Under the pieces are notes generated by a model that worked only from the letters and a program-made list of their open reading frames with translations, was not told the origin of the DNA and searched no databases. This document shows positions 23,542 through 31,137 of a stretch of DNA of 38,972 nt, in pieces; position 1 is the stretch's first letter, and every line of letters begins with the position of its first letter. The position numbers and the translations under genes are program-made. The stretch is from Ignavibacteriales bacterium. GTDB lineage: Bacteria > Bacteroidota > Ignavibacteria > UBA10030. Location of the stretch: the NCBI GenBank assembly GCA_026390585.1, contig JAPLFP010000353.1, positions 1-38,972 on the forward strand, read 5' to 3'.

Positions 23542-23643
23542 CTAGTTTGTGAGAATGACTTTGAGAGCTTTCACTTCTACTGTCGGTTTCGGTTTGTCTT
23601 CAAATGCCCTTTTCCCAGGGCCATGATACACGAAGGATTTCAA
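23542..23643 (-). pseudogene. Internally deleted zinc-dependent alcohol dehydrogenase relic
   Basis: A 33-codon frame from TTG 23641-23643. Its first 22 residues ('KSFVYHGPGKRAFEDKPKP' after the start) are the unmistakable N-terminus of the zinc alcohol dehydrogenase family whose members start 'MKAxVYHGPGKRAWEDKPKP'. Its last nine, 'KALKVILTN', match that family's C-terminus ('...ALKVILTN'). The roughly 320 residues in between, with the catalytic and structural zinc ligands and the NAD-binding fold, are missing, and the ends are joined in frame. AAGGAG lies ten bases upstream, so it may still be translated. Not functional as an enzyme. Confidence 0.8.
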
Positions 23644-23686
23644 AAATGAGGACTCCTTCTAGTTTGTGCGTCTGAATCGTGTACCT

Positions 23687-24076
23687 CTACGGCACAACGC
23701 TGAGAGGCCATGGCGTTGGTATCGCGAGAAGCATGAGAATTGCTCCAAGCAATGCCATATTCTTCATAAAATTCGTCTTGTCAGCCATTCTCAGCTGAGG
23801 ATCTTTGATCTCCCAGAAATTGTGCATCATGAGAGATACTGGGACCAGGAAGGCTGCAAGGAGGAGAATGCCGACAGCTGGGTAGACGCCGCACAGAACA
23901 CTGGCGCCGCCCAGCAAAAGCATGAGCCCCGTCACGCCCTGTGCAACTGCGGGGAATGGCACCCCCTTCATCTTGGCATACTGCGTCATCATTCCAAATC
24001 CGATGAAATGGCTAACCCCGCTGTAGATAAAGAATCCACCGAGAATAATCCTACCGATGAGAAGAAGGCTGTCCAT
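23687..24076 (-). CDS. DoxX family membrane protein
   Basis: 129 residues from ATG 24074-24076; four membrane segments. The start 'MDSLLLIGRIILGGFFIYSG' and the following 'GMMTQYAKMKGVPFPAVAQG' are typical of DoxX/DoxD-like proteins, as is 'SLMMHNFWEIKDPQLRMADK' before the last helix. Members are linked to quinone or thiosulfate redox chemistry and oxidative stress in some bacteria; the role here is not known. The start lies 26 bases inside the end of the response-regulator gene in another frame, so the two are coupled. Confidence 0.9.
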   Translation of the reverse strand: MDSLLLIGRIILGGFFIYSGVSHFIGFGMMTQYAKMKGVPFPAVAQGVTGLMLLLGGASVLCGVYPAVGILLLAAFLVPVSLMMHNFWEIKDPQLRMADKTNFMKNMALLGAILMLLAIPTPWPLSVVP

Positions 24077-24839
24077 GTGGTTGATTCTCTGTAAGTTGAG
24101 TGATGCTCGAAAGCCAGATGATGGCATCTTCAAAAACCGTGAATGTCTTGACTTCAAAGCCGCGGTTTTGGGCGGCCATTTCAAAGAACCTCGCCTGCTC
24201 AATGTCCCTATCAGCCCGAACGAGCAGCGCCGTCTTCCTTCGGAAGGTTGTGCCGTAATTTAACAGGTCCGATGCAAGCGCTTCGATGTTGGCTATCGAC
24301 AAATGCGATTTCACATCTCGAAGGTCGATGAGTACAGTGTAGACTTGAAGTTCATTGCCAGCAGCATCAATTTGTGCGAGCCCCTGCTTGCTGGCCTTCA
24401 TATCAAGCTCCCCCGTTGGAGTGCTTTTTATGAAATCTCCGGCTTTAATGATCTGTAGTTTGAGATTTGTCTCAGATCGGTCCGAGAGGACATGCTCGAT
24501 GGACTTCAAAAGATCGGCCGGGGCGTATGGTTTTGTGACTTGCTCCTGCACCCCGGGAGTGGCACTCGTGATCACATTTGCAAGTCCTACCGTTCCCGTC
24601 ACGACCATCACCTTGCTGGCTATATGGTTCTTCTCGAGAAACTCAAGGACCCCGAAACCACTTTTGTCAGGTAGTGTAATGTCGAGCAGTACCAAGTCGA
24701 ACTTCTCACTCGCAAGCAAGGAGAGAGCCTTCTCATGATCAGCCGCTTCAACGACCAGATAGCCGCTTGGCTTCAGTAGCTCTTGAACGGAATCTCTCCG
24801 ATCCTTGTCGTTCTCAACGAGCAGTATTCTTGTGGCCAT
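24051..24839 (-). CDS. Response regulator with REC domain and STAS/SpoIIAA-like C-terminal domain
   Basis: 262 residues. The receiver domain (1-118) has E9, phospho-acceptor D53 ('LVLLDITLP'), switch T81 and K103 ('TKPYAP'), all at canonical spacing. No DNA-binding domain follows. Residues about 128-250 form an alpha/beta unit ('YTVLIDLRDVKSHLSIANIE', 'TFRRKTALLVRADRDIEQAR', 'NRGFEVKTFTVFEDAIIWLS') that resembles the STAS or SpoIIAA-like fold used in partner switching and lipid binding. If so, phosphorylation would control a protein interaction rather than transcription. First gene of the minus-strand run that includes DoxX, BON and DUF5661 genes. No kinase is adjacent. The C-terminal fold is inferred from pattern only. 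Confidence 0.85.
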   Translation of the reverse strand: MATRILLVENDKDRRDSVQELLKPSGYLVVEAADHEKALSLLASEKFDLVLLDITLPDKSGFGVLEFLEKNHIASKVMVVTGTVGLANVITSATPGVQEQVTKPYAPADLLKSIEHVLSDRSETNLKLQIIKAGDFIKSTPTGELDMKASKQGLAQIDAAGNELQVYTVLIDLRDVKSHLSIANIEALASDLLNYGTTFRRKTALLVRADRDIEQARFFEMAAQNRGFEVKTFTVFEDAIIWLSSITQLTENQPHGQPSSHR

Positions 24840-24941
24840 AATTCCTCGGCAACCGTTCTTGAGTGGATCGAGACGTTATTCATCTCGTCTCTTCTCTCTT
24901 CGTGACGCTCACGACTTCTTCTCGTGTCCCTGAGGAAGCAG

Positions 24942-25006
24942 ATCGCCTGGAACTTGCAGATTCCAGCTTGTACAGACTTTTATCAACAACAGCAGAACCA
25001 GGCGAT
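24942..25006. repeat. Inverted repeat downstream of the ompA-family gene
   Basis: ATCGCCTGG at 24942-24950 and CCAGGCGAT at 24998-25006, nine perfect bases with a 47-base loop, 33 bases beyond the stop of 25039-26193. It could base-pair at the transcript end; weak evidence. Confidence 0.3.
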
Positions 25007-25038
25007 GAATACCCTGCTTTCCGTTTTCCGTGCGCGGG

Positions 25039-26193
25039 CTATTTCTCGACAAAGAATTCGATTCGTCGATTCGCTGCCCGGCCTTCATCCGTTGCGTTCG
25101 AAGCCACGGGTTCGTTGAGACCTCTTCCGACAGTTCTCATGCGATTCGAGGCAATGCCTTTTTCGACGAGCCAGTTCCTTACTGTCTGTGCCCGCTCCAG
25201 CGAGAGTACCTGATTATATTGCTGGGTCCCCACATCGTCCGTATGCCCGGTAATGACTACCTCCACATTTCCATTCGCGACCATCGCGTTGTAGGCCCTC
25301 CAGAGTATTTTCTCAGAATCTTTCGTGAGTGTCGCCTTGTTGAACTCAAAATTGACACCCTTAAGAACGACTGTCGTGCCTTTAACAAAAACGAATACGG
25401 TATCGCGGCCCTTCTCTTCCGCCAACCGCCGCGCTTCCGCATCGGCCAATTCCTTCACACGCCGCGCCTCTGCATCGGCCTGCTGCTTCACCCGCTGTGC
25501 CTCTGCATCGGCCTGCTGCTTCACCCGCTGTGCTTCCGCATCGGCCAATTCCTTCACCCGCCGTGCCTCGGCATCGGCAATCTCCTTGTTTTTCGTCTCC
25601 TCTGCCGCATCGTGACCACTTCCTATTGTAAACGCAAGTCCGGCAGAGAAACCGTAGAATCCATCCTGTTTCCCGTTGGTGATAGAATTGAGGTCAGTAC
25701 TCGAACGCACGCGTCCGTCCATTTCGTCCGAGAGGGACAGATTATATCCACCGTTGATCGACAGTATGACTCCCCTGGAGATACTGGTTTGGATACCGAC
25801 ACCGAATGGAACCATCGCTAAGTAATCAGTGCCGCTCTTGTCGAGGTTTTTCGATAGACCGAAACCAGCATAGAGGTACGGATTCAAATTCGGCAAAGAA
25901 AAAGGGGTAAAAAGTAATCGGACATCGGCCATGCCGGTTGCTGCCGAGTACCTGCCGGGAGCGTAGAGGTCAGTGTAGCCCACACCAACCTGGCCTATGA
26001 GCAAGGATGGGATGAGATCGTGCTGCAGGAACCCACGATACTGCATCACCCATCTGTCCCCACCGTCATTATTTCCTTGGGCGCCTCCCAATGATAAACC
26101 CCATGCGAACTCAGAACTCTTGAATTGCGCCTGGACGTGGCAAAAGACACCGAACGCCGCGACCAACATTGTAAGTACGATGAAACGTTTCAT
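25039..26193 (-). CDS. OmpA family outer-membrane protein with heptad-like repeat linker
   Basis: 384 residues from ATG 26191-26193 (GAGG seven bases upstream); the frame runs further up but the signal peptide 'FIVLTMLVAAFGVFCHVQAQ' sets the start. Residues about 25-190 are an eight-strand-type beta-barrel. About 200-258 is a helical linker of five 11-residue repeats (ADAEA(R/Q)RVK(E/Q)x). The OmpA peptidoglycan-binding domain (about 270-384) has 'VNFEFNKATLTKDSEKIL', 'VVITGHTDDVGTQQYNQVLS' and 'EGRAANRRIEF', including the Asp and Arg that bind diaminopimelate. Expected role: tethering the outer membrane to the cell wall. Confidence 0.93.
   Translation of the reverse strand: MKRFIVLTMLVAAFGVFCHVQAQFKSSEFAWGLSLGGAQGNNDGGDRWVMQYRGFLQHDLIPSLLIGQVGVGYTDLYAPGRYSAATGMADVRLLFTPFSLPNLNPYLYAGFGLSKNLDKSGTDYLAMVPFGVGIQTSISRGVILSINGGYNLSLSDEMDGRVRSSTDLNSITNGKQDGFYGFSAGLAFTIGSGHDAAEETKNKEIADAEARRVKELADAEAQRVKQQADAEAQRVKQQADAEARRVKELADAEARRLAEEKGRDTVFVFVKGTTVVLKGVNFEFNKATLTKDSEKILWRAYNAMVANGNVEVVITGHTDDVGTQQYNQVLSLERAQTVRNWLVEKGIASNRMRTVGRGLNEPVASNATDEGRAANRRIEFFVEK
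25417..25581 (-). repeat. 33-bp tandem repeats in the ompA-family gene
   Basis: Five consecutive 33-base units encoding (I/L/Q)ADAEA(R/Q)R(V/L)(K/A)(E/Q). The two central units are identical at protein level and nearly so in DNA, with recurrent GCATCGGCC and TTCACCCGC on the plus strand. The 11-residue period fits a right-handed or extended coiled coil; copy number should set the distance between barrel and peptidoglycan. Confidence 0.85.
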
Positions 26194-26446
26194 GATAAGC
26201 CTCTTTATTTGGTGAATGTTTCTTGTAACCACTACGTTGTTAAGAACAAAACCGGCTCCCGCTGTTCCCCGCGCGAGAGCCGGGCGGGGATCCGTTACGC
26301 CACAACTATCGCACCGTATACGGTATGCCCCAAAATCTTGTCTAGACACGCGCCTCCATATCACATGAGGAGTCTCGGGATATCGCCTCAACCACCGCAT
26401 GAAACACCCCCGGAAAAGTTGATTGTTTTCGTCGACCCAAAAAACC

Positions 26447-26608
26447 CTTTCGTCCGCGAACAACTCTCATCAAGTCGGCCATATTGGCAATCACCAGGAG
26501 AATGTGAGCGAATTCTCAAATGATGGAAGCGAGAAGCCCCACCAGCCACAAGATCAGGAGAGTGATCGCGACAACGTAAAGGATTTTCCTCTCGTCCTCT
26601 TTGCCCAT
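26447..26608 (-). pseudogene. lmo0937-family membrane protein broken by an in-frame TGA
   Basis: ATG 26606-26608 opens 'MGKEDERKILYVVAITLLIL' followed by 'WLVGLLASII', then TGA (26516-26518), then in the same frame 'EFAHILLVIANMADLMRVVR' and 'GRK'. Compared with the intact copy at 21063-21212 ('WLVGLVSSYTMGGFIHILLV'), the stop falls on the first Gly of the GGFIH turn, so one GGA-to-TGA change could explain it. One codon is also missing before it. The frame stays open past the family end. Either a recent pseudogene or a UGA readthrough case; the former is simpler. A short inverted repeat, CCGGCTC/GAGCCGG, lies downstream near 26252-26282. Confidence 0.75.
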
Positions 26609-26645
26609 GAATTTTAAGCCGATCGCACGCAGCCCACGGTTGAGC

Positions 26646-27035
26646 TCAAGGGCGGAAACTTGCCACCACAGGAATCACAGGTTTGAGCTTTGTCACTCTG
26701 GTCGCATTCGTGAACCTCCAAGTCGTATCCCTGACAATCGTTCGGCCGTCAAGAAGTGCGTGGAGTTTGTTGACCTGTTCATCGAACTGCATCGCCTGCA
26801 TTTCCAGCTCGTTCACCCGTGGTGAAATCAGACTCAATTGCCGTCGCAGAATCTGGTTCTCGGCCGCGAGCGTGTCTGCCGAACGAGAACCAAGGGTATT
26901 GGCAACGGATTGATTCAGCCTAATGACGCCAAGGAGGATGATCCCTATGAGAATCCCGCCGATGGCGGACTTCGCCATGACCCACTTTGCTTCTACGAAT
27001 GTGTGCAGTTTGTTGGAGTAAGAATACAGTCTCAC
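26646..27035 (-). CDS. Membrane-anchored coiled-coil protein
   Basis: 129 residues from GTG 27033-27035, with GGAGG seven bases upstream. A short cytoplasmic start ('MRLYSYSNKLHTFVEAKWVM') precedes one membrane helix ('AIGGILIGIILLGVIRLNQS') and a coiled coil (about 55-95, 'AENQILRRQLSLISPRVNEL'). This arrangement resembles the N-terminal region of membrane-bound M23 peptidases of Bacteroidota, but the peptidase domain is absent and the protein ends with 'IPVVASFRP'. It could be a truncated relative or an independent scaffold protein. Good ribosome-binding site and clean reading frame support it as a real gene. Confidence 0.75.
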   Translation of the reverse strand: MRLYSYSNKLHTFVEAKWVMAKSAIGGILIGIILLGVIRLNQSVANTLGSRSADTLAAENQILRRQLSLISPRVNELEMQAMQFDEQVNKLHALLDGRTIVRDTTWRFTNATRVTKLKPVIPVVASFRP

Positions 27036-27167
27036 CTTGTTCCTCCACTGTGCAACGCGCCTACGAGTCCGTTTTGACTGCTGCGAGGTATCTGCCCCAT
27101 TGCGGTTGGTGCTTGTTCTTCCGGGACAAGCACCAGCCCGAGACAGCTGTCCGCAATGGTTTGCTGC

Positions 27168-27344
27168 TTATGCATGCGCACCGTACACAAAGATCTCTCC
27201 GTCGTTCTCTTCCATAAGATAACCGAGTGGACACTCTGCATTCTTCGCCGCGCGATAGATCCCGAGAAGCGCCGCTCCGCCTCCGATGAAGAGGAAGCCG
27301 AACATCACTCTGAGTAATCTTTTGTTGATGTTTGATTCTTTCAT
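27168..27344 (-). CDS. Small single-helix membrane protein
   Basis: 58 residues from ATG 27342-27344 with AAGGA eight bases upstream: 'MKESNINKRLLRVMFGFLFI', then 'GGGAALLGIYRAAKNAECPL' and 'GYLMEENDGEIFVYGAHA'. One membrane helix and a short soluble tail with a single Cys. No family recognised. It lies between the DUF3494/T9SS gene and the coiled-coil gene in the same orientation. Confidence 0.65.
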   Translation of the reverse strand: MKESNINKRLLRVMFGFLFIGGGAALLGIYRAAKNAECPLGYLMEENDGEIFVYGAHA

Positions 27345-27392
27345 TGCCCATTTCCTTATGCAGAACTGAATCCCGTTACCGACTTTTGGTAC

Positions 27393-28796
27393 CTACTTCA
27401 CGAGGATCAACTTTTTCGTCGAGACGAAAGACCCCGCTTCGAGACGGTAGAAGTACACGCCGCTCGAGAGATCGAATGTTTCTCTGCTGGAGCTGAATGG
27501 CACACTGTAGCTGCCGGCTTCCTGATAATCATTCACGAGCGTGGCAACGACATTTCCGATCAAATTGTAGACCTTGAGGGATACCTGAGTCGCCTTCGCA
27601 AGACTATACTGAATCCTCGTGGATGGATTGAACGGGTTGGGATAGTTCTGATCCAATTCAAACGCAGAAGGCACAGATGACGATACCTGCTCGACAAAGG
27701 TCGCAGTTCCAGTGCCAACGGTAAATCCCGACGGCAATGTGGCTGATCCGCCACCCGAACCTGAGTTGGTTACTGTCACCGTGCGCGTCCCCGCAGTAGC
27801 CGCGGACGCCAAGGTGATATTCGCCGTGATTGATGTCGGACTATTTACAACTATACTATTCACTGTAACTCCAGCGCCAAAATCTACCGAGGTCACTCCA
27901 GTAGCGAAATTTGAACCAGTAATAGTGACTTTGACGCCGACACTACCACGATTGACGGTAGGTAGTGAAATGCCTGTTATTGTCGGAATGTTCGATGGAG
28001 GCGATGAAGTTCCAGGATCAGTGATTGCATTGGCGTCTAGTGTAACGGCAGTCTGTGCCAGCGCTCTGCCATTGAATGATGCGCCAGTGCTTAATGCAAT
28101 CTGTGTTTGGCACAATATAACTCCACTCATAGCAGCCGTCGTTCCTAGACTAGTATTACCTGAGACTTTCCAAAATATGTTAGAAGCCTGTGCGCCACCA
28201 CTCAAGTTTACATGAGCGGCGTTGGCTACGGTTAGATTTCCCGCTATCTGAAAAATCCAGACATCAGTTGCGCTGCCCGAAAGAGTAACACCACCAGCAG
28301 ATATTGTCAGTCCAGTACTCCACTTGTAGACACCACGAGTAAGAGTCTTCCCGGTAATATTTCCTGCGCCCACCTCAATAGAATCAGGTGCGCGGCCAGC
28401 TGCATCGGTGAATGCCGTTCCCATATCACCGATAGCTGTAGTCATCTTTGCTGGAGTTGGAACCGCATAGTTGGCAGCATATGCCCTTCCAGTGATGTAA
28501 GATGATGTCGAAAATTGATTCGTGGCATCCGCGATTAATCCAAATCCAGTCATAAAAGTCGCGGCGGCTGGACTGATTCCAATATCTCCGGTGATATGGG
28601 TGGTTCCCGTGGTTGAGATTCCCGTTTGTGCCAGGACCACAAAATTGCCAGCCGTTCCAAGGTTCACCGGAGACGGATTCGATGGTAGTTGTGCCATGAC
28701 AGTAACTGGTACCATCAAAGCAACCATGAGTATCGCTCCGAGGACACGCGTCCATCGCTCTGAGATGCCTGCTGCACGTGTTGAACAAGTTTTCAT
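27393..28796 (-). CDS. DUF3494 ice-binding-like protein with IPT/TIG domain and T9SS sorting domain
   Basis: 467 residues. Signal peptide 1-35 ('GAILMVALMVPVTVMAQ'); DUF3494 beta-solenoid domain about 44-262 ('VNLGTAGNFVVLAQTGISTT', 'HITGDIGISPAAATFMTG', 'GAQASNIFWKVSGNTSLGTT', 'GVILCQTQIALSTGASFNGR'); IPT/TIG Ig-like domain about 268-363 ('VTITGSNFATGVTSVDFGAG'); type A T9SS C-terminal sorting domain about 378-467 ('FELDQNYPNPFNPSTRIQYS', ending 'VSTKKLILVK'). It should be exported by the type IX system and fixed to or released from the cell surface. DUF3494 includes ice-binding proteins, but many members in non-cold bacteria have unknown ligands. GGGGAG lies close to the ATG. Confidence 0.93.
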   Translation of the reverse strand: MKTCSTRAAGISERWTRVLGAILMVALMVPVTVMAQLPSNPSPVNLGTAGNFVVLAQTGISTTGTTHITGDIGISPAAATFMTGFGLIADATNQFSTSSYITGRAYAANYAVPTPAKMTTAIGDMGTAFTDAAGRAPDSIEVGAGNITGKTLTRGVYKWSTGLTISAGGVTLSGSATDVWIFQIAGNLTVANAAHVNLSGGAQASNIFWKVSGNTSLGTTAAMSGVILCQTQIALSTGASFNGRALAQTAVTLDANAITDPGTSSPPSNIPTITGISLPTVNRGSVGVKVTITGSNFATGVTSVDFGAGVTVNSIVVNSPTSITANITLASAATAGTRTVTVTNSGSGGGSATLPSGFTVGTGTATFVEQVSSSVPSAFELDQNYPNPFNPSTRIQYSLAKATQVSLKVYNLIGNVVATLVNDYQEAGSYSVPFSSSRETFDLSSGVYFYRLEAGSFVSTKKLILVK

Positions 28797-28904
28797 ATAC
28801 TCCCCATAGTGTTAGTGAATTGGGTTGGTCAAGAGCTGACCGATGATTCAATGTTGTGTTTCAAATAAAGAGCTGCCGATAACTGGATCCATCCGCTGAC
28901 GACA

Positions 28905-30893
28905 TCAGTCGGGGACGATATCGATGATGACTGTTCTATTATAGAATCGTTCCTCCGGGAAGTAGTTGTCAAACGGTGCATATTGGAGATTCTCACCAAA
29001 CCCAAACGTTTCAAATGTGATCCCGCGCTTGCCGCTGCTCAAGATTGCGCGTTCGATGATACCCCGCGCATCCTCCACTCGTTCGCGGGATAAGTTGTCG
29101 TTGTAGTCTTCCTCTCCTACGATATCCGTATGACCGTGGATAATGACCTTCCCGTTATCCGGAATGAGCGGTGTAACAACTTCCGTGAGGAACTTCTCGT
29201 AGCTCGCAATGGTCTTCGATTTGTCGAACTCAAAGAGAATGCTGAACCGCACTGCCTCTTTTAGCGGTTCGGATCTGCGGGCCAGCTGGACTGAGCCTTC
29301 TTTCCTCAGAGATTTCCCGAGTTTCCTTTCGCCCAGCATTACGACTTTGTAGTCGCCCTGGGAACGGTCGCCCAGGATGGCATTCCCCGAAATGCCTTCC
29401 TGGTCTCGCGTGAATGGTCCGTACCGTTGAACTGTTCCTAGTTCATCCGTGATTTCCAACGACCACGATGCGAGCACTTCCTTTGCCCCCGCCACATTGA
29501 AAAGAACCTGACTATCGAGAGGGTCTTCCACTACGGAAACGATTTGCACCGGCCTCAGCATGTAGTGGGGACCACCTCCGACCTGTATCATCATCTCAGG
29601 CGAAGTGCTCTCGATATCAACCCGCCGATCTCCAGCCCGCACAAGAGCAAGTTCTTTTGTGGCACCCGGCACTTCTGATGGAAGTCGTGGCTTGTCTCGT
29701 CCTTCTGTCGTTATCCTCGAGCCATCAATTCCAAAGACGTCGACGAGATACCGCTTGATCGTTTCCGCCCTTGCTTTGCCGTGCTCTGGTCCGTTCTCTG
29801 ACGCTCCACTTAACGAAATCGCCGTCCCGGAATTTCTTTTCATGCGATCACCGACGATATTCAGGATGTTATAGTACACGGTCATCTGTCGAAGTGAGCG
29901 ACCCGTCATGTTTATCGGCTGAACTTCCTGCAATTGTTCTTCCTTGAAGCTTGCGGCCTGATCTTTCGTCAGCGCCACATATCGATTCGGTAACTCAGTC
30001 GATCCTGCCTCGAAAAACACGTAGTTACGAAGCGGGAACGTCTCCCGCACCCTACGTTTGGCAGGTACGGCCTTTGGTGGTCGAATCGAAAACTGGACGT
30101 CACGCTCTACCACTGCCGGAAGCGGAACCGCCACATGCGAAATGACATCCCCCCATCCAAACTTGATTGCGGCACCAACCCGTAGGGTCGTGATTCCCCA
30201 GTGATCCGCAGTGCGCGGGTTTTCCATGTCTGGCAAGAACGAAACAAACGGTGCGACATTAATCTGAGTGGCCGCATCTGACGACACGAGTGGAATATCC
30301 CAGCCTATGCCGACCTGTCCTGTGAGCACGACTGGTCGCATGTCACTGAACGTGCCCTTTACCCGGAACCCAGGGTTCCCTTCGTGTGTATAGGTGAAGT
30401 CCTTCCCAACATTGAAACTCAAAACCGGACCCAAAAAGAAATACAACCTGGACGAAAAAGGAGCGATCCTCAAACTCGGCTCGATGGTGATATAGCTGAT
30501 TCTTGTCGAGAGCCAGTCCGGACAGTTGTTGCATGGTGCGATGACGCGATGGAACGATCCACTCCGGTCATCGTATCCCACCTGCAGTATACCACCCCAC
30601 ACCGTGGTGGGACGATATTCCAGGAAGAGAGCGGCATTAAATCCCACTCCGTCCCCCTCATGAAATGCGCCACTTGCCGTGAGTGTAGAATTCAGCTTCT
30701 GAGTCGTTCCGTTATACCAATTGAAGTTTGCGGCACCGGATACGCCATACCACCACGTTGGCTGCGCTCTTTGAATCTCCTGCGCAAGAATTGTTGCGTG
30801 CGCACAAACCAATATGAAAGAGCTGAGGATGATTTTTTTGAGCCAAAGGCTCATGGACCTCTTGCTCATCATGAACGAACGATACTGAAACAT
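28905..30893 (-). CDS. Outer-membrane barrel protein with two OmpA-like domains
   Basis: 662 residues; AAAGGAG before ATG 30891-30893; signal peptide ending 'ATILAQE'. About 45-255 is a beta-barrel with many aromatic strands ('GVGFNAALFLEYRPTTVWGG', 'SLRIAPFSSRLYFFLGPVLS'). About 290-430 is a degenerate OmpA-like domain ('RNYVFFEAGSTELPNR', 'GKARAETIKRYLVDVFGIDG', 'RAGDRRVDI'). About 553-662 is a second, better one ('FSILFEFDKSKTIASYEKFL', 'KVIIHGHTDIVGEEDYNDNL', 'ERFYNRTVIIDIV'). Double OmpA domains are unusual and could give two cell-wall contacts. It sits between the two DUF3494 genes, so it may be the outer-membrane partner of a surface structure (inference). Confidence 0.9.
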   Translation of the reverse strand: MFQYRSFMMSKRSMSLWLKKIILSSFILVCAHATILAQEIQRAQPTWWYGVSGAANFNWYNGTTQKLNSTLTASGAFHEGDGVGFNAALFLEYRPTTVWGGILQVGYDDRSGSFHRVIAPCNNCPDWLSTRISYITIEPSLRIAPFSSRLYFFLGPVLSFNVGKDFTYTHEGNPGFRVKGTFSDMRPVVLTGQVGIGWDIPLVSSDAATQINVAPFVSFLPDMENPRTADHWGITTLRVGAAIKFGWGDVISHVAVPLPAVVERDVQFSIRPPKAVPAKRRVRETFPLRNYVFFEAGSTELPNRYVALTKDQAASFKEEQLQEVQPINMTGRSLRQMTVYYNILNIVGDRMKRNSGTAISLSGASENGPEHGKARAETIKRYLVDVFGIDGSRITTEGRDKPRLPSEVPGATKELALVRAGDRRVDIESTSPEMMIQVGGGPHYMLRPVQIVSVVEDPLDSQVLFNVAGAKEVLASWSLEITDELGTVQRYGPFTRDQEGISGNAILGDRSQGDYKVVMLGERKLGKSLRKEGSVQLARRSEPLKEAVRFSILFEFDKSKTIASYEKFLTEVVTPLIPDNGKVIIHGHTDIVGEEDYNDNLSRERVEDARGIIERAILSSGKRGITFETFGFGENLQYAPFDNYFPEERFYNRTVIIDIVPD

Positions 30894-31086
30894 ACTCGCA
30901 CTCCTTTCAAGATTTTTGATAACCCTATTCTCTCTCTTGCAGCACTGGGGGGTAAGCCCCTCCCACTGAACAAACTATGTAAGCTGCTGACCCCCCGTTT
31001 TGTGCTGCTTCAACCTTGACCTCTTTTGCTTTCATGCTGCAGCTTTCTTCGCCCTCATTCCGTTGTGGGTTTCGAAGTCGGGGTGC

Positions 31087-31112
31087 ACCTGCCAGACGAA
31101 TGTCTGGCAGGT
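31087..31112 (-). terminator. Strong hairpin downstream of the Ig/DUF3494 gene
   Basis: Perfect 11-base stem ACCTGCCAGAC/GTCTGGCAGGT with a GAAT loop, 26 bases beyond the stop of 31138-34680. No U-run follows. Palindromes of this type are also scattered in intergenic regions of FCB-group genomes, so it may be a dispersed repeat used as a transcript end. The 244-base gap (30894-31137) also holds a 36-codon frame without clear support. Confidence 0.6.
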
Positions 31113-31137
31113 CAGCCCCCGCCCCCAACGTATATGA

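Noticed and set aside
25430-25590. Regular short repeats that at first look like a CRISPR array.
   Set aside because: The 33-base units are contiguous with no spacers and are in frame as an 11-residue protein repeat of the OmpA linker.
27061-27351. 96-codon minus-strand frame across the 58-residue membrane protein gene.
   Set aside because: Composition is Arg/Cys-rich and shadow-like, whereas the overlapping frame at 27168-27344 has a clear membrane helix and ribosome-binding site.
30925-31128. Minus-strand frame in the gap after the Ig/DUF3494 gene, with an inner 36-codon frame starting 'MKAKEVKVEAAQNGG'.
   Set aside because: Part of it is the hairpin at 31087-31112; weak ribosome-binding site and no family. 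Could be real but is not supported.
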